64,000 bases of DNA from NCBI RefSeq assembly GCF_003060825.1, contig NZ_CP028922.1:1980501-2044500 (forward strand), written 5' to 3'. Shown here in pieces: positions 42,826-51,208 of the stretch. The DNA comes from Paenibacillus sp. CAA11 (GTDB lineage Bacteria; Bacillota; Bacilli; Paenibacillales; Paenibacillaceae). How positions within the stretch are numbered: the stretch's first letter is position 1; every line of letters starts with the position of its first letter. A model generated the notes under the pieces. That model had not been told where the DNA came from, did not search any database, and saw only the letters and a list, made by a program, of their open reading frames with translations. Both the position numbers and the translations under genes were made by a program.

Positions 42826-44358
42826 ATGTCAGAATTTATTCTGGAGATGAGAGGAATTACGAAGACGTTTCCCGGAGTTAAGGCGCTGGAGAACGTAAAT
42901 CTCAAGGTACGAAAAGGCGAAATTCACTCCCTGTGCGGGGAGAATGGCGCAGGTAAATCGACGCTGATGAAGGTGCTGAGCGGCGTGTACCCGCATGGCA
43001 GCTACGATGGGCAGATTTTGTTTGAGGGTCAGGAGTGCCAATTCAAAAGCATCAAACAGAGTGAGGAACTAGGAATTGTCATCATCCATCAAGAGCTGGC
43101 GCTAATCCCTTATCTGTCCATTGCGGAGAATATCTACCTCGGCAATGAGCGTACTAAAGGTGGGGTTATCGACTGGAACGAGACTTTTGTCGGTACCCAG
43201 GAGCTACTTAGCAAGGTAGGGCTTAAGGAGAATCCTAATACGCTGGTCACTAATATTGGGGTCGGCAAGCAGCAGCTGGTCGAAATTGCGAAAGCGCTTT
43301 CCAAAAAGGTTAAGCTGTTGATTCTCGATGAACCGACGGCGGCGCTTAATGAGGATGATAGTGAAAATCTGCTGGAACTGATGCTGGAGTTTAAACGTCA
43401 AGGCATTTCCTGCATTCTGATCTCTCACAAGCTGAATGAGGTGTCTAAGGTATCGGATTCGGTGACCATTTTGCGCGACGGCAAAACGATTGAGACACTC
43501 GATATGAAGCGGGATGCAGTGAATGAAGACCGGATTATAAGCGGCATGGTCGGCCGGGATATGACCAGCCGCTATCCGGAACGCCATGCAGAGGTTGGTG
43601 ATACGGTCTTGGAGGTTAAGAACTGGACTGTCTATCACGAGCATCATGCTGACCGCAAGGCGCTGGACAATATCAATATGTATATCCGCCATGGTGAAAT
43701 CGTAGGAATTGCAGGGCTTATGGGCGCAGGACGTACCGAGCTGGCTATGAGTATTTTCGGCAAGAGCTATGGCCGGAATATCACGGGACAATTAATTAAG
43801 GATGGTAAGGAAATTAGCAACAATACAATCACTGCAGCTATTGATAACGGCTTCGCTTATGTTACCGAGGACCGTAAGGAATATGGGCTGATCCTGATGG
43901 ATGATATCAAGCGCAATATTTCGCTCACCGGCCTTGGCAAGCTGACCCGTGGTACGGTGGTCAATGAACGAGAGGAAGTCTTAGTCGCTGAAGACATGCG
44001 AAAGCGGATGAATATCAAGGCACCTTCCATTCTTCAGAAAACCGGCAATTTGAGCGGCGGTAACCAGCAGAAGGTGGTGCTGAGCAAATGGATCTATGCC
44101 GAACCGGACATTCTGATCCTTGATGAGCCAACCCGCGGGATTGATGTGGGAGCGAAATTCGAGATTTATACCATTATTCACGAGCTGGCAGCCCAGGGCA
44201 AAGGGGTGCTGGTGATTTCCTCCGAGCTGCCGGAAGTCATTGGACTGTGCGACCGGATTTATGTGATGAATGCGGGGCGGATAACCGGTGAAGTAAACCG
44301 CGAGGAAGCCACGCAGGAAACGCTGATGAGATATATGACCAAGTCGGGAGGGGCCTAA
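42826..44358 (+). CDS. mmsA: Sugar ABC transporter ATP-binding protein (two NBDs)
   Basis: The ~510-residue protein has two fused ABC domains. The first has Walker [10 protein letters not shown] and Walker [16 protein letters not shown]. The second has a degenerate P-loop, GLMGAGRTE, with signature LSGGNQQKV and Walker [14 protein letters not shown]. This is the RbsA/MglA/XylG pattern. ATG 42826 has AAAGGAG upstream; a longer frame would overlap chvE. The next gene, the permease, starts 2 bp after the stop. Confidence 0.92.
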   Translation: MSEFILEMRGITKTFPGVKALENVNLKVRKGEIHSLCGENGAGKSTLMKVLSGVYPHGSYDGQILFEGQECQFKSIKQSEELGIVIIHQELALIPYLSIAENIYLGNERTKGGVIDWNETFVGTQELLSKVGLKENPNTLVTNIGVGKQQLVEIAKALSKKVKLLILDEPTAALNEDDSENLLELMLEFKRQGISCILISHKLNEVSKVSDSVTILRDGKTIETLDMKRDAVNEDRIISGMVGRDMTSRYPERHAEVGDTVLEVKNWTVYHEHHADRKALDNINMYIRHGEIVGIAGLMGAGRTELAMSIFGKSYGRNITGQLIKDGKEISNNTITAAIDNGFAYVTEDRKEYGLILMDDIKRNISLTGLGKLTRGTVVNEREEVLVAEDMRKRMNIKAPSILQKTGNLSGGNQQKVVLSKWIYAEPDILILDEPTRGIDVGAKFEIYTIIHELAAQGKGVLVISSELPEVIGLCDRIYVMNAGRITGEVNREEATQETLMRYMTKSGGA

Positions 44359-44359
44359 T

Positions 44360-45523
44360 ATGGATACAATCTCAAAACTGTTTAAAAACAATATTCGGCA
44401 GTACGGAATGATCATTGCTTTAGTAGTTATTATGCTGCTGTTCGAAGTGTTGACCGGCGGCCTACTGCTCAAGCCGATTAACATTACGAACCTTATTCTG
44501 CAGAACAGCTATATCTTGGTGCTCGCGATCGGGATGGTGCTCATCATTATCACGGGGCATATTGACTTGTCGGTCGGCTCCATTGCGGCTTTTGTCGGTG
44601 CCATAGCCGCCATTATGATGGTGGATTGGGGTCTTCCAACCTGGGTTGCAGTGATCGCGGCACTGGTGATGGGCGGTCTGATTGGAGCCTGGCAGGGCTT
44701 CTGGGTGGCGTATGTTCGCATTCCTGCATTTATCGTGACACTGGCCGGGATGCTGTTGTTCCGCGGCCTGACGATGATCGTGCTGGAGGGGCAATCGATC
44801 TCGCCATTCCCTTCCGGTTTTCAGAAGATCAGCTCGGGCTTTATCCCCGACTTTGGCAGCTTCGGTACGAATATGGTTGCCGTTCTGGCAGGAATTGTAC
44901 TCTCGGTAGTATATATTATCAATGAGCTTCGCCATCGCAAGGCACAGCAGAAATATAACTTCAAAGTCATTCCGCAAGGGCTCTTCTTGTTGAAGCTGGT
45001 ACTGCTCGTGGCGGTGATCAATGTGTTTACCTTTATGCTCGCAAGCTACTCAGGAATCCCTAACATTCTGATTCTGCTGTTTGTCCTGATCGTGATTTAC
45101 TCCTTTGTCATGAATAAGACGGTGATGGGCCGTCACATTTATGCTCTGGGTGGCAACGAGAAAGCGGCAGGCTTGTCCGGGGTAAAAACGAAAAAAGTTT
45201 CGTTCTGGGTGTTCGTGAACATGGGCGTACTGGCTGCTATTTCCGGCTTAATCTTCGCCGCACGTCTGAATGCAGCGACGCCAAGAGCTGGTACGAACTT
45301 TGAGCTGGACGCGATAGCTGCCTGCTTCATAGGCGGAGCTTCTGCCTCCGGCGGAATTGGCAACGTGTTTGGCGCGATCATCGGCGGTCTGGTCATGGGC
45401 GTTCTGAACAACGGCATGTCGCTGGTTGGTCTCGGAATCGACTGGCAGCAGGGGATCAAGGGTTTAGTGCTGCTGCTTGCGGTCGCGTTCGATATTTATA
45501 ACAAGAATAAACGGTCGGCTTAA
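44360..45523 (+). CDS. mmsB: Sugar ABC transporter permease
   Basis: The 387-residue BPD_transp_2 family permease has about 10 membrane segments. It contains GHIDLSVGSIAAFVGAIAA near TM2-3 and the C-terminal GLVMGVLNNGMSLVGLGIDWQQGIKGLVLLLAV typical of RbsC/XylH/MmsB. It is co-transcribed with the ATPase gene and ends the operon before a strong terminator. Confidence 0.92.
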   Translation: MDTISKLFKNNIRQYGMIIALVVIMLLFEVLTGGLLLKPINITNLILQNSYILVLAIGMVLIIITGHIDLSVGSIAAFVGAIAAIMMVDWGLPTWVAVIAALVMGGLIGAWQGFWVAYVRIPAFIVTLAGMLLFRGLTMIVLEGQSISPFPSGFQKISSGFIPDFGSFGTNMVAVLAGIVLSVVYIINELRHRKAQQKYNFKVIPQGLFLLKLVLLVAVINVFTFMLASYSGIPNILILLFVLIVIYSFVMNKTVMGRHIYALGGNEKAAGLSGVKTKKVSFWVFVNMGVLAAISGLIFAARLNAATPRAGTNFELDAIAACFIGGASASGGIGNVFGAIIGGLVMGVLNNGMSLVGLGIDWQQGIKGLVLLLAVAFDIYNKNKRSA

Positions 45524-45570
45524 GCGGATAAGCGTCTCAGATTGGGAAGCCGGCTGTCCCTATAACGGTG

Positions 45571-45607
45571 AGAACCCCTATCTTTTTGAGACAGGGGTTC
45601 TTTTTTA
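45571..45607. terminator. Terminator between mmsB and opuC-type operon
   Basis: AGAACCCCT (45571-45579) pairs with AGGGGTTCT (45593-45601), followed by TTTTTT, between convergent operons. Confidence 0.88.
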
Positions 45608-45619
45608 GTCAGCATAGGC

Positions 45620-46522
45620 TTAACGAATTAATCCCTTTTGTTTAAGAAAGTCTGCGGCGATCTGCTCGGCCTTATATCCTTCGTCCACTTTGGCATTCAT
45701 CTCCTGCATTTCCTTCTCACTGATCTGGTTGTGCAGTGTATTTAAGACTTCGGCAAGCTGCGGATATTGATTAAGAGTGTCTTGCCGTACAAGGGGCCCT
45801 GCATCATAAGGAGGGAAGAACGAGCGATCATCCACCAGCAGCTTAAGCTTGTTAATGCTGACCTGACCGTCCGTTGTGTAGGCGGTAACCACATCGGTAT
45901 CCCTTTGTGCGATAAGACGGTACATAATTCCTGTGTCCATACCTTTGACTTTGCGGAAATTTAAGTTGTAGGCGTCGCGAAGCCCGGGGTATCCGTCAGG
46001 CCGGTCAACAAACTCAAAAGGGCAGCTAAGAGATAGCTTTGGAGCTACCTTGGCTACATCACTATAAGTCTGCAAGTTGAACTTCTGGGCGGTCTCTTGT
46101 TGAACCGCCAAAGTATAAGAGTTGTTGAATCCGAATGGAGATAGGAAAGCAAGCTTGTCTTGGTTTAGAAGCTTTCTTGTTATGGACAAGGTCTCCTCGG
46201 GAGATCCAGTCTTCGACTGATAGTAATTTTGCACAATAGTTCCCGTATATTCCGGGTATATTTGAATGGAGCCTTTCCGCAGGGCGGTCCAAGCAATGTT
46301 GGAACCCCCGAGGTTTGTTTTAAGCTTCACGTGAATATCTGTCTTATCCTCTATGACCAATGCCATTAGGTTGGCGAGTACAATGTTCTCCGTAAAGTTC
46401 TTGGAACCAATAATCAGATCTCCCCCAGCTTTGCCGGGAGCCGAAGGATTCTTCCCGCAGCTTGATAGGCAGAGCAGGGAGAAGATCACAGCAATGCAGA
46501 CTGTTGTTTTCCTAAGATCCAT
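45620..46522 (-). CDS. opuCC: Glycine betaine/choline-type ABC substrate-binding lipoprotein
   Basis: The 300-residue lipoprotein has lipobox LSSC and the OpuAC_2/OpuBC hallmark GSKNFTENIVLANLMALVIED ... IQIYPEYTGTI. The conserved TDGQ (YTTDGQVSI) of quaternary-amine binders is also present. It captures osmoprotectants for uptake. It is the last gene of a three-gene minus-strand operon, 16 bp after the permease gene. Confidence 0.9.
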   Translation of the reverse strand: MDLRKTTVCIAVIFSLLCLSSCGKNPSAPGKAGGDLIIGSKNFTENIVLANLMALVIEDKTDIHVKLKTNLGGSNIAWTALRKGSIQIYPEYTGTIVQNYYQSKTGSPEETLSITRKLLNQDKLAFLSPFGFNNSYTLAVQQETAQKFNLQTYSDVAKVAPKLSLSCPFEFVDRPDGYPGLRDAYNLNFRKVKGMDTGIMYRLIAQRDTDVVTAYTTDGQVSINKLKLLVDDRSFFPPYDAGPLVRQDTLNQYPQLAEVLNTLHNQISEKEMQEMNAKVDEGYKAEQIAADFLKQKGLIR

Positions 46523-46538
46523 AGCTTGGCCTCTCCTG

Positions 46539-47195
46539 TCATGATGGTTTTAGACCTGGAGGAGTGGTTCGTCTCTCAAGTGCTCCCAGCAGTAAGTCGA
46601 GTACAAGAGCGAGCATAGCTGCAGGCAGGGCACCGAGCAAAATCAACGCATCCAAATTACGAGATATCCCCAGGAAAATGAAATCTCCTAAGCCTCCGGC
46701 TCCAATAAAAGCAGCTAGTGTTGCTGTTCCTACATTAATTACAGTTGCTGTCCGGATGCCGGCCATGATGAAGGACAGGGCTAGCGGCAGTTCGACCTTG
46801 AACAGAATCTGCCTGCGTGTCAGCCCCATTCCGACAGCTGCTTCGATAATAGAAGCATTAACGTCCTTGATTCCTGTATAGGTATTGCGAATAATAGGGA
46901 GCAAGGAGTATAGAAATAATGCCGTAATGGCAGTGACTGGTCCAATCCCCAGCAAGGGGATGAGCAGCCCAAGAAGAGCCAGACTGGGGACAGTCTGCAA
47001 AATATTGGCGATGCCAAGCACGGTTCCTTTGAAGGCTTGATAGCGTGCGATTAATATTCCAGCAGGAATCCCGATAACCATGGCAGCTAGCATGGAGAAA
47101 AATACAAGCTCAATATGCTGCCCAATCGCTGATAGCAGATCACCCCATCGTAGAGACACCTGAGTAACAAATTGGTCCCAGAACGATCCTGTCAT
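46539..47195 (-). CDS. opuCB: Osmoprotectant ABC transporter permease
   Basis: The 218-residue permease has about five to six TM helices and the BPD_transp_1 EAA loop (EAAVGMGLTRRQILFKVELPLALSFIMAGIRTA). GAGGLGDFIFLGI is typical of OpuB/OpuC permeases. It overlaps the ATPase stop by ATGA. Only one permease gene is present, whereas OpuB/OpuC of Bacillus have two (CB and CD), so it may act as a homodimer. Confidence 0.9.
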   Translation of the reverse strand: MTGSFWDQFVTQVSLRWGDLLSAIGQHIELVFFSMLAAMVIGIPAGILIARYQAFKGTVLGIANILQTVPSLALLGLLIPLLGIGPVTAITALFLYSLLPIIRNTYTGIKDVNASIIEAAVGMGLTRRQILFKVELPLALSFIMAGIRTATVINVGTATLAAFIGAGGLGDFIFLGISRNLDALILLGALPAAMLALVLDLLLGALERRTTPPGLKPS

Positions 47196-48325
47196 GCTTC
47201 TTCATCTCCTTCCCCTGCCCAATGACTGGCAAATACCGTAAGCAGTGTTCCCCTCGTTACAACACCTATCACCCGCTGATATTGATCTACAACAGGAATA
47301 ACTCCATGCTTAGCTTCCGTAATAGCCATTAACGCATCCTTAGCCGTTGCTGTATTGGGAAGAATGGGGTGGACGGGGTGGACAATGGACTCGACCGTTA
47401 ACTCATCCTTCAACCGAGTTTGAACTTCGTAAGCCGAAATAATCCCAACGAGTTTTCCTTGGTCGTTACTGACCAGCAGTGTGTCCGTTTTACGCTGCCG
47501 CATTATCGTTATAGCCTTCACTAATGAACGGGAAGGGGAGATTGTGGCTGGATTTTCCCTCATAATCTCAGTAACAGGGATAAACTCGGGATTTTGAAAT
47601 ATCCTCTTCTTCCCGATAAACTCCTCGACAAAGCCATGTGCCGGCTCACGCAACAGCATCTCCGGCGTATCAAACTGCAGCAATGAACCGCTCTTCATCA
47701 CTGCAATGCGATCTCCAAGCTTCAATGCCTCGTCCATATCATGGGTTACAAAAACAATAGTTTTCTTCATTTCCTGCTGTAGACGCAGCAGCTCGTCTTG
47801 AATTTGTTCCCGTGTTAAGGGGTCCAATGCGCCGAAAGGTTCGTCCATCAAAATGATGTCGGGATCAGCGGCAAGGGCTCTGGCCACACCGACTCTTTGC
47901 TGTTGTCCGCCTGAGAGTTCCTTAGGATATCTTGTGGCATATTGGGAAGGTTCTAGCCCAACCATTACCATTAGTTCTTCCACACGCCGCTTTATTTTTG
48001 CGGGTTCCCATCCTTTTAGATCTGGAAGAAGGCTGATGTTTTGTTCAATAGTGTAATGGGGGAACAGCCCTGTCTGTTGGATGACGTAGCCGATGTTCCG
48101 CCGAAGGCGTACCGGGTCGATTTGGTTAATATTCTTACCTTGTAGGGTGATAACCCCTTCCGTATGACGTTCCAAACGATTGATCATCTTCATGGTTGTT
48201 GTTTTTCCGCAGCCACTTGGGCCAATAAGAACAATAAACTCACCGGCATGGATTTCAAAATTCAAATCTTTGACCGCTTGATAACCGTCTGAATAGGTTT
48301 TTCCAACTTGATCGAATTTAAGCAA
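47192..48325 (-). CDS. opuCA: Osmoprotectant ABC transporter ATP-binding protein with CBS domains
   Basis: The ~377-residue ATPase starts LLKFDQVGKTYSDGYQAVKDL. It has Walker A GPSGCGKTT, signature LSGGQQQR and Walker B IILMDEPFGALDP, then two C-terminal CBS domains (about residues 250-370), the ionic-strength sensors of OpuA/OpuC ATPases. TTG 48325 is preferred because AGGTGGGG lies 7 bp upstream and the resulting N terminus fits OpuCA; a GTG at 48337 would overlap that site. The operon faces away from the recombinase cassette beyond its promoter. Confidence 0.9.
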   Translation of the reverse strand: MLKFDQVGKTYSDGYQAVKDLNFEIHAGEFIVLIGPSGCGKTTTMKMINRLERHTEGVITLQGKNINQIDPVRLRRNIGYVIQQTGLFPHYTIEQNISLLPDLKGWEPAKIKRRVEELMVMVGLEPSQYATRYPKELSGGQQQRVGVARALAADPDIILMDEPFGALDPLTREQIQDELLRLQQEMKKTIVFVTHDMDEALKLGDRIAVMKSGSLLQFDTPEMLLREPAHGFVEEFIGKKRIFQNPEFIPVTEIMRENPATISPSRSLVKAITIMRQRKTDTLLVSNDQGKLVGIISAYEVQTRLKDELTVESIVHPVHPILPNTATAKDALMAITEAKHGVIPVVDQYQRVIGVVTRGTLLTVFASHWAGEGDEEA

Positions 48326-48380
48326 GCCATACCCCACCTTTTCTTAAGGTAAGGTAAGTATGCCCGTAAAATTGGCATTT

Positions 48381-48408
48381 TATGTACGAACAAATAGTGC
48401 AATTTCAA
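48381..48408 (-). promoter_or_regulatory. Candidate promoter of the opuC operon
   Basis: On the minus strand TTGAAA (48408-48403), a 16-nt spacer and TACATA (48386-48381) lie about 55 bp upstream of opuCA. Confidence 0.5.
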
Positions 48409-48415
48409 AATAAAT

Positions 48416-48445
48416 AGAGTCTTTTTACCTAGGGAAAAAGACTCT
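48416..48445. promoter_or_regulatory. 30-bp palindrome between recombinase cassette and opuC
   Basis: AGAGTCTTTTT (48416-48426) and AAAAAGACTCT (48435-48445) are perfect inverted arms around ACCTAGGG. It sits just upstream of the opuC -35, so it may be an operator (for example for a GbsR-like repressor) or a terminator that stops transcription entering opuC from the cassette side. Confidence 0.5.
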
Positions 48446-48592
48446 GGAGTACAATTGAAGTATAATGGTGTTATCCAAGTTTTGTAATTAGGATTTTGTT
48501 AAACCCTTTAATAACACGATTTTTGTGGATAAAATTGGGGGTTTAGAGTGATTTAACACACAACAAATAAGGCGAATTAATGAACGGTGGAG

Positions 48593-48624
48593 GATGTCGT
48601 ACAATAACACTTATACGACACTTC
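48593..48624 (+). repeat. Left 32-bp inverted repeat (recombination site) of the invertible cassette
   Basis: This is identical, in inverted orientation, to 49708-49739. Its 28-bp core (48594-48621) is ATGTCGTACAA, spacer TAACAC, TTATACGACAC. The two 11-bp arms are themselves near-symmetrical, the layout of dif/lox-like tyrosine recombinase sites with a 6-bp crossover region. The recombinase Shine-Dalgarno AAGGAGG begins at the next base (48625). Confidence 0.92.
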
Positions 48625-48640
48625 AAGGAGGATACATCAA

Positions 48641-49603
48641 ATGTACAACGAGAATACATCAAACGAGCAAATTTTAGTTCTAAAGACTCAAGGCAAAGTC
48701 TTTAATGATGAACAGATCGTTCAAATGTTTTTGACTACCACCTGTAGAACCTCAAACACTCAGAGGAATTATTTCCGGGCGATTGGGCATTTTCGTTCAT
48801 TTATTAATTACAAACCATTAAATGAAGTCTCATGGAGGGATATTGAAGCCTATAAATTAAGCCTTTCTCAGGGGAGCTTTTCAATAACTAATAAATCATT
48901 GGCCCCTGCAAGCGTGGCAGCATCCATTGCACCTCTTAAATCATTTTTTAAATGGGGAAGTGACCCGAATATCGGATTTTTCTCAAACAATCCTACTTCA
49001 AGTGTTCGGATTCCACAGATTCCGGTCACAAGTCGTAAACATTTTTTAACTAAGAAGGAAGTGGGGCGTCTACTTCATACTCTGCACAAACAAAGCATGC
49101 GCAATTACTTGATAGGATTGTCTCTTGTACTCTTGGGATTGAGAGTTTCAGAAGCAGCGTCAATACGCTGGGAGAACTTCCAAAGTGATGCAGCGGAAAC
49201 TTCAGTATGGCTAGAGCTTCAGCATACAAAAGGGGGGAAATCAAGAGAAATTAAGGTTCCTCGCAACCTGTGGGAAGTATTTGAAGAATATTTGAGCATA
49301 AGCCAAAAACGGAGTGATTTCAGCTTCAAGGACTTGGTATTCCCAATCTCAACTCGGCAAATAGAACGAATTATTCAAACCGCTGGAGAGCAAGCTGGCA
49401 TTCAAAAAAAGCTGACTCCGCACTGGCTGAGACATACAAATGCCACATTGGCATTGTTAAGCGGGGCTTCACTACAGCAGGTTCAGGAAAGCTTGGGACA
49501 TTCACATATTAATACGACGCAGCGCTATCTACATACGGTGGAACTCATGAAGAAGGGTGCACCAGATTTTGTACATGACTATATTCAAGAATATATAAAA
49601 TAA
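48641..49603 (+). CDS. Tyrosine recombinase flanked by inverted recombination sites
   Basis: The 320-residue protein has an N-terminal SAM-like core-binding domain (about residues 20-125) and a C-terminal catalytic domain. All catalytic residues are visible: Arg in [12 protein letters not shown], Lys in [13 protein letters not shown], His-x-x-Arg in [10 protein letters not shown], His in [12 protein letters not shown] and nucleophile Tyr in TQRYLHT. AAGGAGG is 9 bp before the ATG and abuts the left repeat, so the promoter must lie outside or within that repeat. No excisionase, phage or transposon genes accompany it. It is predicted to act on the two flanking sites and invert its own gene. Confidence 0.93.
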   Translation: MYNENTSNEQILVLKTQGKVFNDEQIVQMFLTTTCRTSNTQRNYFRAIGHFRSFINYKPLNEVSWRDIEAYKLSLSQGSFSITNKSLAPASVAASIAPLKSFFKWGSDPNIGFFSNNPTSSVRIPQIPVTSRKHFLTKKEVGRLLHTLHKQSMRNYLIGLSLVLLGLRVSEAASIRWENFQSDAAETSVWLELQHTKGGKSREIKVPRNLWEVFEEYLSISQKRSDFSFKDLVFPISTRQIERIIQTAGEQAGIQKKLTPHWLRHTNATLALLSGASLQQVQESLGHSHINTTQRYLHTVELMKKGAPDFVHDYIQEYIK

Positions 49604-49627
49604 ATGTCGATAGGACTATAAACCCAT

Positions 49628-49656
49628 TTGAAAATATAGTATTTTTCGCCTATAAT
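49628..49656 (+). promoter_or_regulatory. Outward-facing sigma-A promoter inside the invertible cassette
   Basis: TTGAAA (49628-49633), exactly 17 nt, then TATAAT (49651-49656), located after the recombinase stop and 51 bp before the right repeat. It points through the repeat toward the HD-GYP gene. In the inverted state it would point toward opuC. Confidence 0.75.
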
Positions 49657-49707
49657 GAATCGTAACTCCTGTTTTATATTTTTTGATATTATGTTAATTC
49701 TTGTCTC

Positions 49708-49739
49708 GAAGTGTCGTATAAGTGTTATTGTACGACATC
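49708..49739 (-). repeat. Right 32-bp inverted repeat (recombination site) of the invertible cassette
   Basis: Exact reverse complement of 48593-48624. The core 49711-49738 reads GTGTCGTATAA, spacer GTGTTA, TTGTACGACAT. Because the spacer is asymmetric and the sites face each other, recombination would invert the 1.08-kb interior rather than excise it. Confidence 0.92.
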
Positions 49740-49748
49740 GTAAGTTGA

Positions 49749-49776
49749 CTTGTATTTTAATGCAAAAAATAGTCAA
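49749..49776 (-). promoter_or_regulatory. Weak leftward promoter candidate outside the right repeat
   Basis: On the minus strand TTGACT (49776-49771), 16 nt, TACAAG (49754-49749). It could transcribe the recombinase when the cassette is inverted. Confidence 0.3.
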
Positions 49777-49879
49777 AATTATTTTTTGATAGATTCAAAG
49801 CAAAGTGACTAAGGGAGATGCTGCCTAACACCATAATCATCGTTGTGGAGTGACGCTTGACGAAGGAGGAAGCAGATAA

Positions 49880-50494
49880 GTGAATGCTATTAGCTTATCC
49901 CGCAGTAAAGAAAATATGCCTATACTTGGAGCCTTTGAAGCTGCAGATTGGATGTGCAGTCTTCGCAAAAAACATGAAGAGACGTATGCGCACTGTGTCA
50001 GAGTAGCCATGCTCGCAGAGAAATTAGCGGATCAAATAGAGCTTTCGGAGAAAGAGAAGAAAAGCTTGATGCGAGGCTGTTTCTTGCATGATATTGGTAA
50101 GATTATGATTCCAACTGAAATTTTGGATCATAAGGGCAAATTGAATGATACGCAATGGAAAATTATGAAGCTCCATCCGGTTCTGGGAAGTGAAATTGTT
50201 GGGGCTCATCCAGGAATTGAGGAAGAAATTGTGCTGACGGTGCTTCATCATCACGAGAGATGGGACGGAATGGGGTATCCGTACAATCTTCGGGGTGAAG
50301 AAATCCCCTTCTTCTCACGGGTCTGTGCAGTGGTGGATGCCTTTGATTCGATGCTTTCGGATCGTCCGTACAAGAAGCGCAAAACCATAGAGGATGCAAA
50401 GGCGGAGCTTAAGAAAGGGATGGCAAGCCAGTTTGATGCGTCTTTGGTGGATATCTTTCTCGATATGCCAAACGAGGTTCTGGATATTTATTAA
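49880..50494 (+). CDS. HD-GYP domain protein, putative c-di-GMP phosphodiesterase
   Basis: The 204-residue protein is a single HD-GYP domain: HCVRVAMLAEKLA, CFLHDIGKIMIP (HD), HPVLGSEIV, LHHHERWDGMGYP and the extended FSRVCAVVDAFDSMLSDRPYKK. There is no sensory domain. The canonical GYP appears as GMGYP, consistent with cyclic-di-GMP hydrolysis by a metal-dependent HD site. GTG 49880 follows GGAGG. The only good upstream promoter seen is the outward promoter in the invertible cassette, so expression may depend on cassette orientation. Confidence 0.88.
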   Translation: MNAISLSRSKENMPILGAFEAADWMCSLRKKHEETYAHCVRVAMLAEKLADQIELSEKEKKSLMRGCFLHDIGKIMIPTEILDHKGKLNDTQWKIMKLHPVLGSEIVGAHPGIEEEIVLTVLHHHERWDGMGYPYNLRGEEIPFFSRVCAVVDAFDSMLSDRPYKKRKTIEDAKAELKKGMASQFDASLVDIFLDMPNEVLDIY

Positions 50495-50520
50495 TTGTAG
50501 CAGTTGTACATAAAAATAAT

Positions 50521-50569
50521 AAAAGGTCCGAATGCTGGAATTTACGCTCCTTCCATATTCGGACCTTTT
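50521..50569. terminator. Bidirectional terminator between HD-GYP and PadR genes
   Basis: AAAAGGTCCGAAT (50521-50533) pairs with ATTCGGACCTTTT (50557-50569), giving T-runs on both strands. Confidence 0.9.
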
Positions 50570-50571
50570 CA

Positions 50572-51129
50572 CTATTTATCGGATTTAATCGCTGGCTGCA
50601 GCTCTTCCAAAATAGAATTTACATCCTCTTTGAACTGAGCGATAGCCGTTTGAAACCGTGCCCAGTGACTTGGATGTCCCACGGTTGCTTTTTCTGTCTT
50701 GCTCACGAGAAGCATAAGCCCTGCCAGTTCTTCTTTGAAGGCTTTTCCATGCCCTTCACGTTCAAGTCTATATTTCTCGGCGCGATAGGCTGCAGCACCA
50801 TATTCTTCTTGAATCGGTTTGCTCTTGAGAAACTGTCTGCCGGCCTCTTGAATCGTATATACTTTCTTGCCGTCCAGCATCTCCGATTGTATCAGGTTCC
50901 GCTGTTCCAGGGTTCGCAGCGTCGGGTAGATCGAACCGGCACTGGGAATATAAATCCCACCCGAGTTGTCGCCTAAAGCCTTAATGATCTGATACCCATA
51001 TTTGGAGCCTTGTTCCAGCTGCTCTAATATGGCGTATTTAACACCGCCTCTTCCATAAAAGCGAGTTCGGCGTTCTCCTTTTTCAACGGTATTCGATTTT
51101 ACCATCCTATTTTGATGTTGGTCGCTCAC
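50572..51129 (-). CDS. PadR-family transcriptional regulator
   Basis: The ~185-residue regulator has a PadR winged helix (VKYAILEQLEQGSKYGYQIIKALGD ... GSIYPTLRTLEQRNLIQSE ... YTIQEAGRQFL) and a C-terminal helical dimerisation part. GTG 51129 has GGGGG 7 bp upstream; the longer frame lacks a site. PadR proteins usually repress a neighbouring transporter or stress gene; a divergent target could be the aldo-keto reductase, separated by repeat copy C. Confidence 0.85.
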   Translation of the reverse strand: MSDQHQNRMVKSNTVEKGERRTRFYGRGGVKYAILEQLEQGSKYGYQIIKALGDNSGGIYIPSAGSIYPTLRTLEQRNLIQSEMLDGKKVYTIQEAGRQFLKSKPIQEEYGAAAYRAEKYRLEREGHGKAFKEELAGLMLLVSKTEKATVGHPSHWARFQTAIAQFKEDVNSILEELQPAIKSDK

Positions 51130-51208
51130 TTTAAATCCCCCTAACAAACATAGGCTACTCATATTATACGGTATATTAAATAGTATGAATAATCATGACG
51201 TTATCTCC

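Noticed and set aside
48641..49603. Prophage or integrative element integrase
   Set aside because: No phage, conjugation or cargo genes and no tRNA attachment site; the exact inverted repeats hug the single gene.
14400..49739. Chromosomal dif site
   Set aside because: No sequence resembling the Firmicute dif consensus was recognised; the 28-bp cores at 48594 and 49711 have different arms and occur twice in inverted orientation.
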